DNA from: Sinohyriopsis cumingii
Taxonomy: Eukaryota; Mollusca; Bivalvia; Unionida; Unionidae
Length of the DNA stretch: 64,000 nucleotides
Assembly (NCBI GenBank): GCA_028554795.2
Contig: CM068829.1
Coordinates: 129,720,016-129,784,015 of the forward strand
Direction of reading: 5' to 3'
Shown here: in pieces, positions 30,801 through 44,900 of the stretch
Layout of the letters: each line of letters begins with the position of its first letter
How positions within the stretch are numbered: position 1 is the first letter of the stretch
Program-made: the position numbers and the translations under genes
The notes under the pieces: model-generated
Seen by the model: the letters and a program-made list of their open reading frames with translations, nothing else
Database searches by the model: none
Told to the model about the DNA's origin: nothing

Positions 30801-33800
30801 GTGTAGTTGGGTGGATATGTAAGTACGTAGATACTTGGGTAAGTGGGTATGTGGATACTTCAGTGGATTTATTTCTCCTTGTGCTTTCAAGCTTTGTTCA
30901 CTTAGAACTACTGCCGAAATTGTGTCTGTCGACTTTCCTGACATACGGTCCCTTTGACAAATGTTTAAGAAAGAATTTCTTCCACATTCAATCTCAGAGT
31001 CCCTTATATTTTCATTCTTGCAGGAAAAATGCAGGCTGGTTAAATTTTATGATGGGGGCATTTTAAACCCAAGAAATTTTGTGTGGGAACAACACATCTT
31101 TATTTAGCGTAACCAATCAGGATTAAATGTATCTACTGCCTTTTATAATAGGCACCAAAATTGCTGTCAGCCTGACTTTTAGATTTCCAAACAACTAATT
31201 CTGAAAAAACTCAGCTCTGACAGTTCCGATATGAAATCGAAGTTAACCTTCCCTTTCCTAGTCTGTCTTACGGTTAAACAAATGAAGGCTTAATTAAGAA
31301 CCACTTCCTCTCCCGACACAGACATTAGAAATCATTGCAGTATAGCGATTTAACAAGCACCTGTCCCCATAAATCTAATTAATTGTTCTCTGACCCAAAT
31401 TAATGTGCTATTTATAGAGTGACAGAAATTTGCACCCTTACAGCTTTGTTGATTCAATTTCTTTTAAGCATTTGATTAGTGTGTCATAAAACTTGGAGTG
31501 AAAAGTCGTGTGGCTTTGTCAATGCTTGTAGTATTTATACACATTTTTGTGGTGCATATGACATTTTCATTCCAAAACAAGGTTACTGTCAGCTATAGAA
31601 ACAATTTGTTTAGGATCATTGCCATTATTGTACACTGTTGACTTCACAGGTACCTGTATATATTATTGATCAGTTAAATGGTGCATTGTTTATTTTGCCC
31701 TATTAGCCAGCATGGGTATGTGAAAAAGCTTGTAGCTTGCCTTAGGTCAATGGTGATTCCTGGGTTCTTTCTCTAACAGATGTACTGGCCACCATGTGTC
31801 ATATTTGAGCTTTCAAAAAGACGACACTCCAGAATATATAAAACATTAATCCATCATAAGCATATACTAGTAACAGTGAGTTTACATTTCCATATTCACA
31901 CCAAAAAGCTTTGAAAAAGCAAACAATGATTATGTCTCAGCTGCAGGGTTCTACATAAATGTATCTAAATTTGTTTCATAAAGGACAAGCGGGGGAAAAA
32001 TCCCAGACAGTTTTAGATATTTAAAACAACCAGCTGAACAGAGATTTTAGGAAGGAAAGAGAACATGTCAAGTTAAAAGAGGACATACGGCAACCCTAAT
32101 CTATGATGTGCTGAATGGCATTAAGTCCACACCAACAACAAATCCAGCTCTACAGTTGTATAATGGTATAATGTGTAATTAGAGAAGAGGGTGTACGAGT
32201 AAATCTGGGTCTAGCTTGAACCAAACTCTACTGTTGTGCCAAGTACTGTACAAGGCACATAAATATTATTGAGACTGGTTTATTTTAGTCGGAGCCCTTG
32301 CACCAGCATGACTTTTTTTTGGGTGCAAGAGTGTTTTCTAAATAGTACCTATAGGTTGCAAACTAAATACTCGAGAAGATAAATACTGTTTCAATTGATT
32401 TTAGAGTGAATCGTATATACCAAGCTGATTAAATAGAGTGCACAGGAAGCACTAGATGATCACTACCATTGGATGACAGAAATGTCTCACTGCTTTTGAT
32501 TAGCTTTGGCATGGTCAGTGATCATCGACAGAAAATGAAATCTTTAGCAAATACATTGATACAAAGCATAAATTTGAAACACAACCCCCCCCCCCAAATT
32601 TTGAGACCAACATGTTGGAGAATGTGTGTTGTGCATGCATTGTCTGTGTTCACCAGCCTAAATGTTGGCATATAAGATGTGGGGTCAGAATGGAATCTAG
32701 TTGTTGCCCTCAGTCACAACGAACCACAGAGATCCCTGGAGTAATTATTAAACACTTGCTGGGCATGAAGGAATAAATTCAGACACTAGCCTCCGAATCT
32801 GTTCCTACCACCATGAACTTGGCTCTCTGATCAAAACATGTCAACTATTGAGATCCATGCACTGTAACTTACTTGGCATGAAAGGAAGTTTGTACATCGT
32901 TTTCGGGTTAACACATGATCCAGATCCACCAGGGACTTAGCCACTGTGCCCAAACTTGGAAAACAAGGCATGAAAAGGATAAATTTATGCATGCAACTTA
33001 TCCCACCCCAGGTAATAACATGGAGACAATTGAGATCCCTAACCTACAACTGGCATTGACATAAAGGGATTTAGGTCCCAAGTTGTAACCCTATAAATAT
33101 AGTCATATATTTGTTTAGCATGAAAGGCCAAATTTAGACATGCAGCTAAAATGGCTTGTGATTGGGGAAAGGAATAAACCTGTTGCTTTTGGTGTTAAAA
33201 GATCAAAGATCAAATAAACTGGCTGAAAGACAAAAATAGTAATTAAATCTGCATCACAGACCTGGGCTATGTAGATGACTTCACTTGCAGGAAGTAAGAA
33301 ACATGTTGATATAAAACCTATTGATTTGAGAGATAGTTCATAGGTTGAGGTCACTGCTTTAAACACGAAAAATGATTTCTGCACAAACCATTCAATTTGA
33401 GACCATGTACCTTCACCAAAGTTTCAATAGGTGGCTTGCTGCTCAAGTAACAAAGAAGATTGTTGATGTAGGGCTGAAAAATGAAAGGTCAAAGTCACTG
33501 AATAAAGCAGTCAAATGATTTTTGCATAAGCACTTATATTCTTGACTAATCACCTTGACCATAATTTGTGGAGTGCTTGCACTAAAGGAAGACATTGCTT
33601 TGAGGGTCAAATTGTCAGAGTTCAAGGTGATTGTGACTTTAAAAAATGAAGTTTGTTCAAGATTAAATTCCCGGAATCAAAATGTCAAAGTTCAGCATGT
33701 AATGTATGTAGCTATTATTCTTTAACTGTACCTCAGTAAATAAGGTTCTAAAGATATAAAAACGAAGACTTGTACAATAATTATGGGAAGATAACCCATT

Positions 33801-34641
33801 CCAAATAAATGTAAAATGTACATGGTAAAATATAAAAGTAACAGATGTTCACATTCATAAACGATAATAGTTATAAGTAAAATCATTTAAAAAATTGGGT
33901 TTTGCACAATAATTTTTTCTAGGTTCCTTTACCAAGAAGGAAATCCATTGATTTTGGGGTGTAACGATCAGTGGTCAAAATCATTGCACGTCTATTAAAA
34001 AGTTACTGTTTCCACATAGTCAAAAGGTCAAGGTCAGTGATATTTATTAGCCAATAATCTCCAGAACCAACCATGTCCTGCTAGAACATTAAGGGTTGTT
34101 AAACTGGGGACAGACCTGAAATGTACCACACACATTATGCTACTTGTTAGGTCAGGAAAATTAAACCATACTAACATTTCCCCATAAACAGTAGACTGGC
34201 GCTGCATCTCATGAATCCAGCATATTCCTGATATAATATTTTAATGATTTTCTAACTGCAGAATGTGTATGCTATAACCCAGTATCGACACTTAACATAA
34301 GAAATATTTCTATAAATTGTGTATTTACTATGTTCAGAACTGGTTTTTTAAAATTTTAAGAGGGTATTTTGTAAACACCATTAAATACAAACTTATACCA
34401 GATATTGTTTATTATGCCTTTTTGAAGGTAGGCACAAAGAAGCATACAAATTTTGAAACCTCTTAAGAGGTATATATGTTGCAATATCAAATAGCTTTAC
34501 CTTGGTGCAGATAACATACATAAACTCCCTCAATATTCCAGAGTAAAAATGTAGCTTTTACAGCCTTCATGTGATTCATAGTTCACTAGTTAATTAATTT
34601 TAGCAATTAACCAAGCAAAGGTTAGTAAAAAATGGAAGAAT
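27880..34641. other. 3' flank and intergenic DNA with repeat fragments
   Basis: The first part is presumably the 3' UTR of the DHSY gene; AATAAA occurs at about 29045 and 29542. No further gene is supported. Short diverged copies of a GGTCAAGGTCA-type repeat recur at 28890-28920, 33480-33660 and 34020-34040. A diverged SINE core lies at 31704-31802. A C-run is at 32584-32595. Confidence 0.45.
31704..31802 (+). repeat. Diverged SINE core fragment
   Basis: GGGTATGTGAAAAAGCTTG through ACTGGCCACCATGT matches the core of the full SINEs at 34.6 and 54.9 kb, without a tRNA head or tail. Confidence 0.6.
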
Positions 34642-34648
34642 TTTGTTG

Positions 34649-34891
34649 TTGTTGTTGTAGGGTTTAACGTCATTTTTCAGCACACAATAGGCTATACATG
34701 GCGGCCAGTATTAATGGTGGAGGAAGAACCCAGGAAATCCCTGGAAAGAACCACCGACCCTCAAGAAGCTACTGGCAAGCTTTCTCACATACCCACATTG
34801 GCTGAATCAGAGACTCGAGCCCACGCAGAGGTGAGATGGCAGTGATCTGTAACGGAGAGCACTTTAGACCACTCAGCCACTCGGGGCTCCA
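34649..34891 (-). repeat. tRNA-headed SINE, full length
   Basis: Read on the minus strand it starts with a tRNA-like head (GAGTGGCTGAGTGGTCTAA as A box, GGGCTCGAGTCTC as B box). A core with AAGCTTGCCAGTAGCTTCTT and CTCCACCATTAATACTGGCC follows, and the tail is an ACA/CAA repeat. AATTTTGTTG flanks it on both sides (34639-34648 and 34892-34901), so it is a genuine insertion. The core resembles SINE families of bivalves as I remember them. Confidence 0.85.
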
Positions 34892-35845
34892 AATTTTGTT
34901 GTAAATTGCCCTTGCATAATACATTTCTTTAAAATAAGTTTAATAAAATTTATAACACTTGTATCAAGTGATTGTTTGTCTGCTCAAGATTGTTGATTGC
35001 TAGTAGTCTCGCAAAACCAGAAACTACTATTACTACAATTTTTCACTTTTTATTTTTGGTTGGTTTGTTTAAAGTTGCTTATTCTTATAAAACCACCACA
35101 ACATGGAAAAGTGGATAATGGGATTTTTTAAAGTACTGTTTTACAATATTTGTTTAAGTATTAATGTCATGGATGTTTTGATGGAGTTAAATATTTTGGT
35201 ATATTGCTGTTATTCCACTTGAGAGACTGTTAACAATTATTTAGCTTATGTCATGACCTTATATCCATTGTCTGTCCACTTTTAACTTCAAAAAAATACC
35301 CAAAAAATCACTTCTCAGGCAGTTGGTTAAAACTTGGTAAGAATGTGCCACCATATGGATAACCTATTTTCAACTTATTGTTTTCACTCAGTTGGGCAAG
35401 TTTCCTAACACAATTTTTAACCATATTTCATTTGATAGGAGACACTTTAGTTAACACACCAACATATTTATTTAATTGGGAGGGTCAAAAGGTAGGCAAT
35501 GATTGTTGGACCTAACTTTATATACATACTTCTGGTTTTCTTCTATTTTTTGTGGGTTTTTTGCACCATTCCAGGTCCTAGCACCCATTTCTCAAGCAAA
35601 CTTTATTTGTACATTTCCCTTAAGTAGGGGTCACTCCCTATAAATTTGGAAGTCAAGTTAATGTCACTAGAATTGGTCATGTGACTTTCAGTTTTAACAA
35701 AAAAAGTGAAACTTTTTGCAATATCTCCAACAAATTTAAAGCTTGACTACACTAGAGTTGAATACAAAAGCTAGGTGTGTTAGTGTCATCACAAATGACC
35801 CACTCAATTTAGAAATGAAAAAGAAGTTTGCAGAAATGGAAATGC

Positions 35846-36030
35846 TGTTGTTGTCGGGTTTAACACCATTTTTCAGCACACGATAGGCTATACATGGCGG
35901 CCAGTATTAATATTGGAGGAAGAACCTGGGAAAACCCCGGAAAGAACCGCCGACCCATGAGAAGCTAATGGCAAGCTTTCTCACATACCCACATTGGCTG
36001 AATCCGAGACTCAAACCCATGAAGACAGAG
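35846..36030 (-). repeat. SINE, 5' truncated, with perfect 13-bp target duplication
   Basis: It has the same core and tail as the 34.6-kb copy but lacks the tRNA head. GAAATGGAAATGC occurs exactly on both sides (35833-35845 and 36031-36043), showing insertion by target-primed reverse transcription with early stop. Confidence 0.85.
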
Positions 36031-36664
36031 GAAATGGAAATGCAGAGACTCTTTTAAACAATGACACTGAATGCTGGAAATCTTGCCCATTCATGGTATT
36101 CTTTAGTAATATATTGCATAAAGCAAAGTTAGGATTATGGGGAATAGGGGCCATAACTTTCTCAAGTTTTTCTGGTTACAAGGATTTTGCAATAGTGGAG
36201 ATTCAATATTAATTTTTTAAAAAGGACAATAATTCCAATCAAATGTACCTAAATTGATGAGATGTTTAAAAGTCACATCTGCACACAATAATTTACCAAC
36301 AGATCTAGAAGATAAACATCAGACGTGTAATCCAAGGGTTGGCAGATCAAAACCCACCCAAGAAACCTCTGGGGTCTTTAAAGACTTAAGGATATTAATG
36401 GTGGTTTCACTTTTGCAAATACGTTTTATTTCTGGGGTTCTTGTCTAAAACTTGTTCCAGTATAAAACAATCATATTCACTATGTGCTTTTAAAAATTAA
36501 TGCTTCAACTCGAGACTCTCTAAGAAGCATTGTTTTTTCAACTTATAATGAATAATCTATTTTTTATACATACTGTTGAGAAAACCTCAGTGGAGAATAG
36601 TTCTGGACAGGTGATGCTTGATTTATGCTATAGATAAATCTAAAGTTTTTCCTGTTAGGTACTT

Positions 36665-38190
36665 GTTGATTAATAATAATAACAATAATAATAATAATGT
36701 GGACTTTGTATATCACCTAATCTTAGAAGCTCTAAGTGCTTTACAATATTAGACAACACCTATAACATAAAAAAAACATATAATGATATGATTACAGAAA
36801 ACAAACACCATGAAATTAGAAAACAAAAAACATGCTGAAAATAGTTAAGGTACGAAACATTATTAGGTCTTTAAGTTTGCTCTTGCAGTCGAAACAAGCG
36901 AGTTTTAAGAGCACTCTTGAATGGGATCACTGAATCTTTGTGTCTAAGTTCAGTGGGCAATTCATTCCACATTGTTGGGCCCTGGTATGCAAAAGAACAT
37001 TGTCTATATGACTTCATTTTCATAATGGGAATAATAAGTATATGACTGTCAGAAGAGGAGCGCAGGTATCTTGCTGGGGTGTACACATGGGTGAGGTGGG
37101 AAAGGCATGTTTGACTGGAGTCCGTCATTGAAACGTAGCACAGAGAACAAATTTTGGGTTTGATTCTGGATCAAATGGATAGCCCTTGTAGGGTACAGAA
37201 CAGCGGGGAGGTGTGCTCTGATTGTGGTACTCTAAGTATGGACCAAGCAGCTGTGTTTTGAAGTTTCTGGAGTAGATATTGAGATGAACCAGACAGAATT
37301 GAATAGTCCAGTCTTGAAAGTACTAATGAACACACAAATGTTTTAGTGGCATCAACTGAAAGATATTTGTGAATGGAGCTGATGCATCTCAGCTCAAGAT
37401 ATGCAGCCTTGCATATTTTCATGACATGTTGGTGCAATGTGAGAGTACTGTCCAGAGTAACACCTAGGTTTCGTACTGACTGAATTTAATGTTGGTGTTG
37501 CTGATATTTATTGTTTGAGGTAAAGGATGTGAATGAGAAAGTCTTTGTGTTGTGATCAGAACGGCCTCAGTTTTATCATCATTCATCTGCAGCTTGTTAC
37601 ATGTCATCCATGATTTCACATCAGAAATGCACCTCTTTACACCTTGGATTGTAGCATCAACTTCAGTTGGGTGGCTAGATTTGTATATTTGGGTATCAGC
37701 GTACAATTGGTGAGACAATGGATGATGATCTATGACACTTGAGAGCAGCTGAGAGTATAGAATGAAGATATCAGGTCCAAGAAGTGACCCCTGTGGAACA
37801 CCACAACATAGATTAACTGGGCTGGAGTGTATTCCATTTGCAGATGCAATTCTATATCCAAACTGTATGGTGACGATGAGTCAGTTGAAATTGTGTTGTC
37901 AACCTTATCTCTAATAGTTTGAAGTTGTAAGTGGTGTACATATGTTCCTTGACATTAGCTTGTTAATAATCTCAAAGAGCTCTTTGCAGCTGGAACTTTC
38001 CATGATCTTAGTAGTGTAGTGGACTGACTTCGCTGCATGGACTATGTTTGTGACGTTCTTCATAGCAGCTTCTTTGATTTGCTTAAGAATAGTGAGTCTG
38101 GTGGAAAGCCAAAGCCTCGTAGATGTTCTTAGGTAAATTATAATTTTGTCTGTGAGCGATGAGATATGCATGCATTTACGTATGTGACCT
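36665..38190 (-). pseudogene. CR1/L2-like LINE remnant (3' half)
   Basis: Read from right to left, the region carries the linker typical after the endonuclease (HISSLTDK, then SSSCKELFEIINKL, 37911-38171). Next come the RT motif remnants GSLLGP, YADTQ (a damaged YADDTQ) and NDDKTE (37464-37860). The C-terminal block follows with KYLSVDATKTFVCSLVLSRLDY (quoted here only as a landmark), then GPTMWNELP and FKSALKTRLF near 36880-37000. The frame is broken several times, and RT motifs before GSLLGP are deleted. An (AAT)n-type tail is at 36668-36700. The element is inactive. Confidence 0.85.
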
Positions 38191-41100
38191 ACTCATGAGT
38201 CAAAGTACATGGTGCCAGCAATCGCGTAAAAAAAAAAATAGTGGTGCAAAATGAATATTTCTTCATAAAAAATGAAAGCACATAAATCTGGCATATAGTG
38301 AGCATCACCTGTAATAAGTTACCTTCTATATTATTATTTCTGCAATTTAATATTGTACACGACGTATGCCACTTTCCAACATTGCATTTGATGTCTCTAA
38401 GCTTTTTTTTGTGGAGTTTTCATTTCACATATTTTGCCAAGAATAACGAACATGCTGATTTATACAATATTTGAAGTCATTATAAGGAACTTTTATTCAG
38501 AAATGGCGTAACTGCTGGAAGCTTTGGCTGCTTCATCTGTCCTTTCATTACCTTTAATGCCAATGTGTTTAACAGCCAACAGCACAGAATATTTTCTGGA
38601 TTGTATCAGCAAATAATGTTTCTATAATATCTGGGAGATTAAAAAAGTTCAAGGTCTTTTGAGATAAAAATGAACTTTAGATAGGTTTCTGAATAATCTA
38701 GCAAGTTCTCTTGCAATTTTTTTTCAAATGTAAGAGTTAGTTTTAATAACTATATTTGGGTACAAGCATCACCAAGCGACTATGGAATAGAAAATGGGGA
38801 GTCAAAAATTCAAAATTATGTGTGGCTGGTCTTAACTTTGGATTTTAAAAACACAACAAATTATCACTATACTTTTTTATGTAGGTTGTCCATTAGTAGG
38901 AACAGATCCCAATCAGTCTGGAAGTTAAATGGTCGAAGTTCAAGGTCATGAGTTGATACTGTGATTTATACGTCTTACACCGCCACAACATATCTGAAGA
39001 TTCCGAACGTACACACAAGGCAATAAAACTTCGAACAATATTATGATATTTGAAAAGTTCTGAATATTTTCATAACCTTCATGTTTTTTTAAACATTGTC
39101 CATGAATTTAAGACTGATCAATAGGTACACACAAAAAAAACATTCCACAAAATGACCTCCAGCTGCATGCACAACACACCGTACAGCTATAGATATGTAA
39201 CATACCATAGTGACAGTGACCTAAAAAATGTCAGGACAGCAGAGATTGTACTGTACCTGGGCACTCCTAAATTATTCTCCAACTTGAGATTAAGGCCCAC
39301 CTGAAAAAAATGTACAGATGCAATTTTCTACAATATCCTAAAAGTTTTAAGTTCTTTCGTTGTTAAAGACGGTTGTGAATCCAAGGAAGGTGATCAATCA
39401 TCTTGAAGACCACCGAGACTAGGGAGTGAGATGTTCAACTTCTTTTGTTTATTATATTAGAAATATTAGAGGGCTGTGATCATAGTGATCCACCTTGTTA
39501 TGGAAAAGCCACATGACTGTTCACTGGCTTCACCACCTGCACTAGATCTTGTTGAAGATAACTTGACATTGCAACATACTGGCCAGCCAATAAGTGATAA
39601 TGTTACTTCCATTAGATTTGAAAATGCTATGGTGGGCAAAATAATTAAGCAAACTGGAAAGCTTTATTGACAGGGTATATCATTTTGAAGATTTAGTAAT
39701 AGGAAATGTATGCATGAAGCAACGTCCTATATTAAATGGTATTGTCATTGTAATATTCATTGTTTTATTACTGGGAATCTAGTGCTCACTTATTTTAAGT
39801 GCATAGAACTTCTTGCTACAATCCAGTGCCTTAAAGAGGTAATGGCGCATTGAAAAATACATCTGCATTGAGATCTATTTCTTGGATATAAAGTCATGTT
39901 AAGTCTGGTAAACTGATTCATTATAAAATATATTACTCAGTGTTATGAAAGGCAGTTCACACTGACTTATATTTTAGAATCCAATGATTATGTCAAAAGT
40001 TTTGCATCTAGTTTTATTTCAGATATTTTGACAAACTTCAAACTTTATTATTAAAGTAATTTTTAGAAAAACTACTTAAATCTACAGAGAGTAGGTCACA
40101 CTAACCTACCTTTGACACAACTGTCTACACATGTTCAGGCATATCTCTTTATATTATACTAAAAATTGTCTTTACATTAAATTCCAACATACAAAATCAT
40201 ACCAATCAGTTCAATGTGACCCGTTTTTGTTTCTATCTTTGTTTGACTATATGTCTGTCTTAATTCATGCAACAATGGCATTCTCTGGAAAATTCTTGTT
40301 TTTGTTCATCCCACAAATCATTGATTTAAAACTAAAATGTAATGACAATTAAAGAGGAGATGTTTTGTATTTGAGGTTTTGTGGAAATCAATGGTCATTT
40401 TGCTGTAGAAATTTTTAGTAAGGTGATAAATCAGTGTTAATAAAAGATAATTGCAAAGTCGAGACCACTTTTAATGCCCTTAAATATTTAAATACTCAAT
40501 TACAAGAAAATATAATTCTCTAGAGAGTTACATTTCAGGAAGCTATCATGACAACACAATAGTTCCACAGTTTAAAAACAGTATATCATGGATTTTACTC
40601 AGTTAATATTAATGTCTGACCAATCATAATGCGCGTTACCTGTCTGAAATATTACAAGCTGAAATTTTCAGAATCGCTGCGTCAATAATCAATGTCCAAG
40701 TTTTGTTTCCTTTCATATCCCATGTGCCAAATGCCATACAACTGACGCAAAATTTTGCAAGGACATCAATGGTAATTTCACGTTTTGTTTTGTTGACACA
40801 TCACTAGAAAATTTCAATTCATGACAAAACAACAATTTCCACAAATACCAGATTTTTATTCCCTATCAGTAAAAGTCTTGTATTCGAGGATGTAAGAAAT
40901 AATAATACATGAAGTGGAAGTGAGAGTGGTGCAGTGATCAACATGCTGTTTTTGAAGAACATTAATTGTAGTGATCTTTTTGACTCTGCAGACACATCAC
41001 TAATCAAACTAATTGCAACAGTAAAACTACCATTATTTCCCACAAAATGCCAAATCCACCATTTTTAAGTTCTAATTATCAGTAGTGACTTGCATTTGAC

Positions 41101-41529
41101 GATTTGTAGAATAGTGGGGTTCTGCTGTAGTAGGTTTGAATACTACCCAAAAATTATGGGGTGGGAGTCTGTCTGTACCCAAACGTAAACCCATGTCAAT
41201 GGTTTTATGAAAATATTTAAGGAATTGTTTTATTTTAAATCCTTAAAAGGCTATTATTCTCAAATTATCAAGAAACATCTTGTACTTGAAGATTTAAGGA
41301 AGTTATTACATGTAGTGGGAGACAGTGGCAGAGTGGTTAATTTGGCCTGTATTTGAGGATTTAAAAACATTAACAGAAGCTCTGCAAACAATCAGTTCTA
41401 TGTGTAATTTCCAAAATCCTCAAAAGCACAACTTCTATCTCCTAATTATCAGTGAAGTCTTGTACTTGAGGATTTAAGAATATTAATAGTGAGGTTCCAC
41501 AGTAGCAGGTTTGATTTCTACCCTAATTA
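38191..41529. other. Intergenic DNA, no gene seen
   Basis: AT-rich. From about 40850 to 41520 a diverged sequence containing CTTGTACTTGAGGATTTAAGAA or variants returns several times at irregular spacing, probably old copies of one short dispersed repeat. Confidence 0.45.
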
Positions 41530-41530
41530 A

Positions 41531-41986
41531 GGGGCCGTCCATTTAGTACATACGCATGTTTCTTTTATATAACCAAATGCATACACTTGAGGGGCGGGGG
41601 GGTCTACCGATAATGTAAGTAAACAGAGGAAATGGGGGGGGTGGGGTGAAACCTCGATAACAATATGTGTAATACGCAACCTGTTTGAATGGGTTCAGTT
41701 GGCATTTGAATTTTAGAAGACACCAAACTTTTTAAAGTTATGCAGTTTATTTCTTTGATGCAGCCAGACATTCAACATTGGTGGACTAGCTATTTTATTA
41801 AAAATGTTAATATTAATCCTTGATTGTTTCTATGTGATGAAATATAGGCCGGCCTATATAACTGGGTTGGGGGTGGGGGTGTCAAGTGTACGTATGCAGG
41901 GCGTGTGTGTGTAAAACAGTATGCATGTGTACAGGGAAGGGTCAAACTTTGCCAGATATATGCGTACATACTAAATGGATGGCCCC
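41531..41986. mobile_element. Harbinger-like MITE (456 bp)
   Basis: 26-bp terminal inverted repeats (41531-41556 and 41961-41986) start GGGGCC.TCCATTTAGTA and differ at three positions. The direct repeat TAA on each side (41528-41530, 41987-41989) fits the TWA target of PIF/Harbinger elements. There is no transposase; the interior is G-rich near 41590-41645. Confidence 0.75.
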
Positions 41987-41989
41987 TAA

Positions 41990-44900
41990 GGAGGTGGAGG
42001 GGCTGCCTCAACGCAACTATAAACCATATAAATGGTTTTAAAAGAAAACTGAAGGAAATACTTTATTACTGCACAAATTTGCTAGTAAAGGCAAAACAGC
42101 TCCTAATAATTTTTTTAAAAATGAACTGGGCACTTTTTCAGTTGATATTTTAACCTAACAAAATATTACAAGTAGATCAAAACTACTGGATCAGTGGATA
42201 GAGTTTGGGGTTGACATTATTCAATTTTTTTTTAAAATTTACTCTTTTTATTAGGTTTTCTGAAATTTAAAATAAAACCAAAACAATACAAACCCAAAAT
42301 CTTCAGGAAAACTTGTACAAAATCTTTTATATTATAAACTGCTGTTTTTGTCTTACAAATAAAGAGTAAGTGAACATACACAAGTTAAAAAACATTCATC
42401 TACTACCTTTCAAACCATGGCATCAAAAACTTCATCTACAAGTGATAGTTTCACCAACCATACTATTTTATTAGACATGGAGCTATAAAAAAATGGGGTA
42501 TCTATGCAACAACAAGGAAAGGGCCCACATGAAGAGTTCATGATTTAAGCATTGCTCTAAAATGAGAAAAGGTTGAGGATGCCACAAAATTGTCTTAATT
42601 CCACAATAATTCATCCTAAGTATTTTTTAAAGAATCATTGGGTTTTGGAAATTTAAGCAAATGATACACACTTAACCAAAACTTTAACACGACCTTATAT
42701 GACTGTGCCCTTGACACCAAGATCAAACAGGTAATGTGAAGCAGAATGGACTTGCTTAGCTTCTCAGTTTCTCCCAAAGAATAATAAAATCTGTCAAGGA
42801 GTTTTTTAAATATAGGCATATTAAAAAACTTAAATCAAAAACCTGAACACAAATGTTGTATGACTGTGGCATGGCAGAGCATGCATGTTGAAGTAATTGT
42901 CAAATTGTCATAAAGACTGATGCCATGGATGATGAAAATTGGTCATGGGGTTAGTTAGGGAATATATGCAAATGAAAAACTTTAACCAAAACAACAAACT
43001 GTTATGTTGCTACTGCTACTGGATATGTGACTAATATGTCTTTGCTAGCCACTACAGTGTGCTAAAGAATAAAAGCCTGTTGAACTAGGTCACTATTTTT
43101 GTATGATCACAAAATTTGTACTATTATTAGTAATACAAACTTTATTTGGGAAAAGAAAATGGAAACTGTGCCATACACATGGAGGGACTGAAATCTATCC
43201 ATGCCAAAATAAAGATCAAGATCCCTTGTGTATGATTGAATGATTTTCTCTAATATGATTAAAACATGACCTAAACATTCCACTCATTTAACATGCTTAA
43301 TTTGTTCAATTATTGTTTGCATATTTTCAAGCTCCAACTAACAACTATCTAATAAATTCATTTATATATTACAATACTTCAGAAAATCTGTTCTGAATGC
43401 AATGTCTTGCAAGGGTGAAAGCTGACTTGGTAATACAGAATTTCCATTTCTAAGAGATTATTTTTTGCTATGGTTCACTTGTACAATATAAAGCAGTCTC
43501 CCACTGTACATTATTGCAAATGGGTAATAAGAACTGCTGAAATACTTACAAATAGTATCAATAAATATCAGTAGATCAATGGAAACAGTTGATATTCGAC
43601 TTTCTAAGACTTGCATGAACCATGCTTCCATAACCATGTAGTTGATGCTAAATACTGTAGCACATGTACAGTACTTGCTTGCAAGTAGTGTCCAACTGCA
43701 AACAACATAAACCATAATCTGCTATTACCTAACGTACCAGCATATGGGTATCTATACTGTGTGTTCTATTGACTACTATTATCATTTTGCAAAGACCCAT
43801 ATCTCCCAGTGAATTATGTGACAGCAGATATGGGTCTGTGCATTATACATTTAGACTTGACTTATATGTGAATATATACAGTAGATGTATAATTTGGATG
43901 TGGTTTGCCCAAGTCCTTGTTATGTGAAAAGCATAATCTTCAATTTATGTTCATTTTTAGAATTTTTATAAATTTTCTGAAATTAACTTCAAGATATACT
44001 AAATTTTCTTAAAATTTCGTATAAAAAGTTCCAGTATTTCACTGGCTGGAAATGGAGAAGAAACAAAACTATAAATAATTATATATGTGGTGAATGGATA
44101 AAATTTAAGAGGTTATATAAAAAGAAATACGAGAAACAAAGACAACTGAAGAAAAGAAAACATTTGAGGCTACATATTTATTTGCTACAGCATCATTCTT
44201 AACTTCTAAGATACATGAATATATGTATATGGGAAAATTTCTGCAATTTTTTGGGGGGGAAACATAATTAATTTTCATGATTATGTCATTGTGGTTGCAT
44301 GAATTATTAAACTCCCTAAATTCTTGGAGTTAAATTTCTGCTATTTTAACTCACCCAAAAAAGTTGCAGAAATAAAACCACAGGCAACTTTTCCATATAC
44401 ATTACAACCAAACAACTCTTAATCGCTTCCTATAATGGTTTCACAGGCATTCCTCACATAAATCTAGCTGTCAACAGATATATACAATATATTTAATAAT
44501 GCATTACTCACATAAAAAAAATCAATTTATCACTTTGCAATACTCCATATTCATCTTTTGCATAATCATGAATTCTACAGCTACAAACACTGACAAATGT
44601 TAAAACAGCTAAACTGAACATGAATTTGCTGATTCCCTGTAAAGAAAATGGTTTTCAATCTGTTATTAAAGTTGCAAATGTCGTACCAGGTCTGAGTCCT
44701 AAATTATTTCCGCTCTTTTATTAAATATATAATTTCTACCATCTTGAGAGGAATTTTTATATTTTGTAGGAACATTAGATTCACATTCTTTTAAAGAATG
44801 TACAGTTCTAAAACTTTCATCTGACAAATATTTTCCAAACATTTTGGAGCAAACAACACAAACTCATGCTAAAACTCAAACAACAGACTCCTTTTTGGTC

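Noticed and set aside
34800..34891. tRNA gene (minus strand)
   Set aside because: A and B boxes are present, but the sequence continues into a SINE core and tail with target duplications, so it is a SINE head.
36871..38171. Several small independent genes on the minus strand
   Set aside because: Together they are consecutive pieces of one broken LINE reverse transcriptase region.
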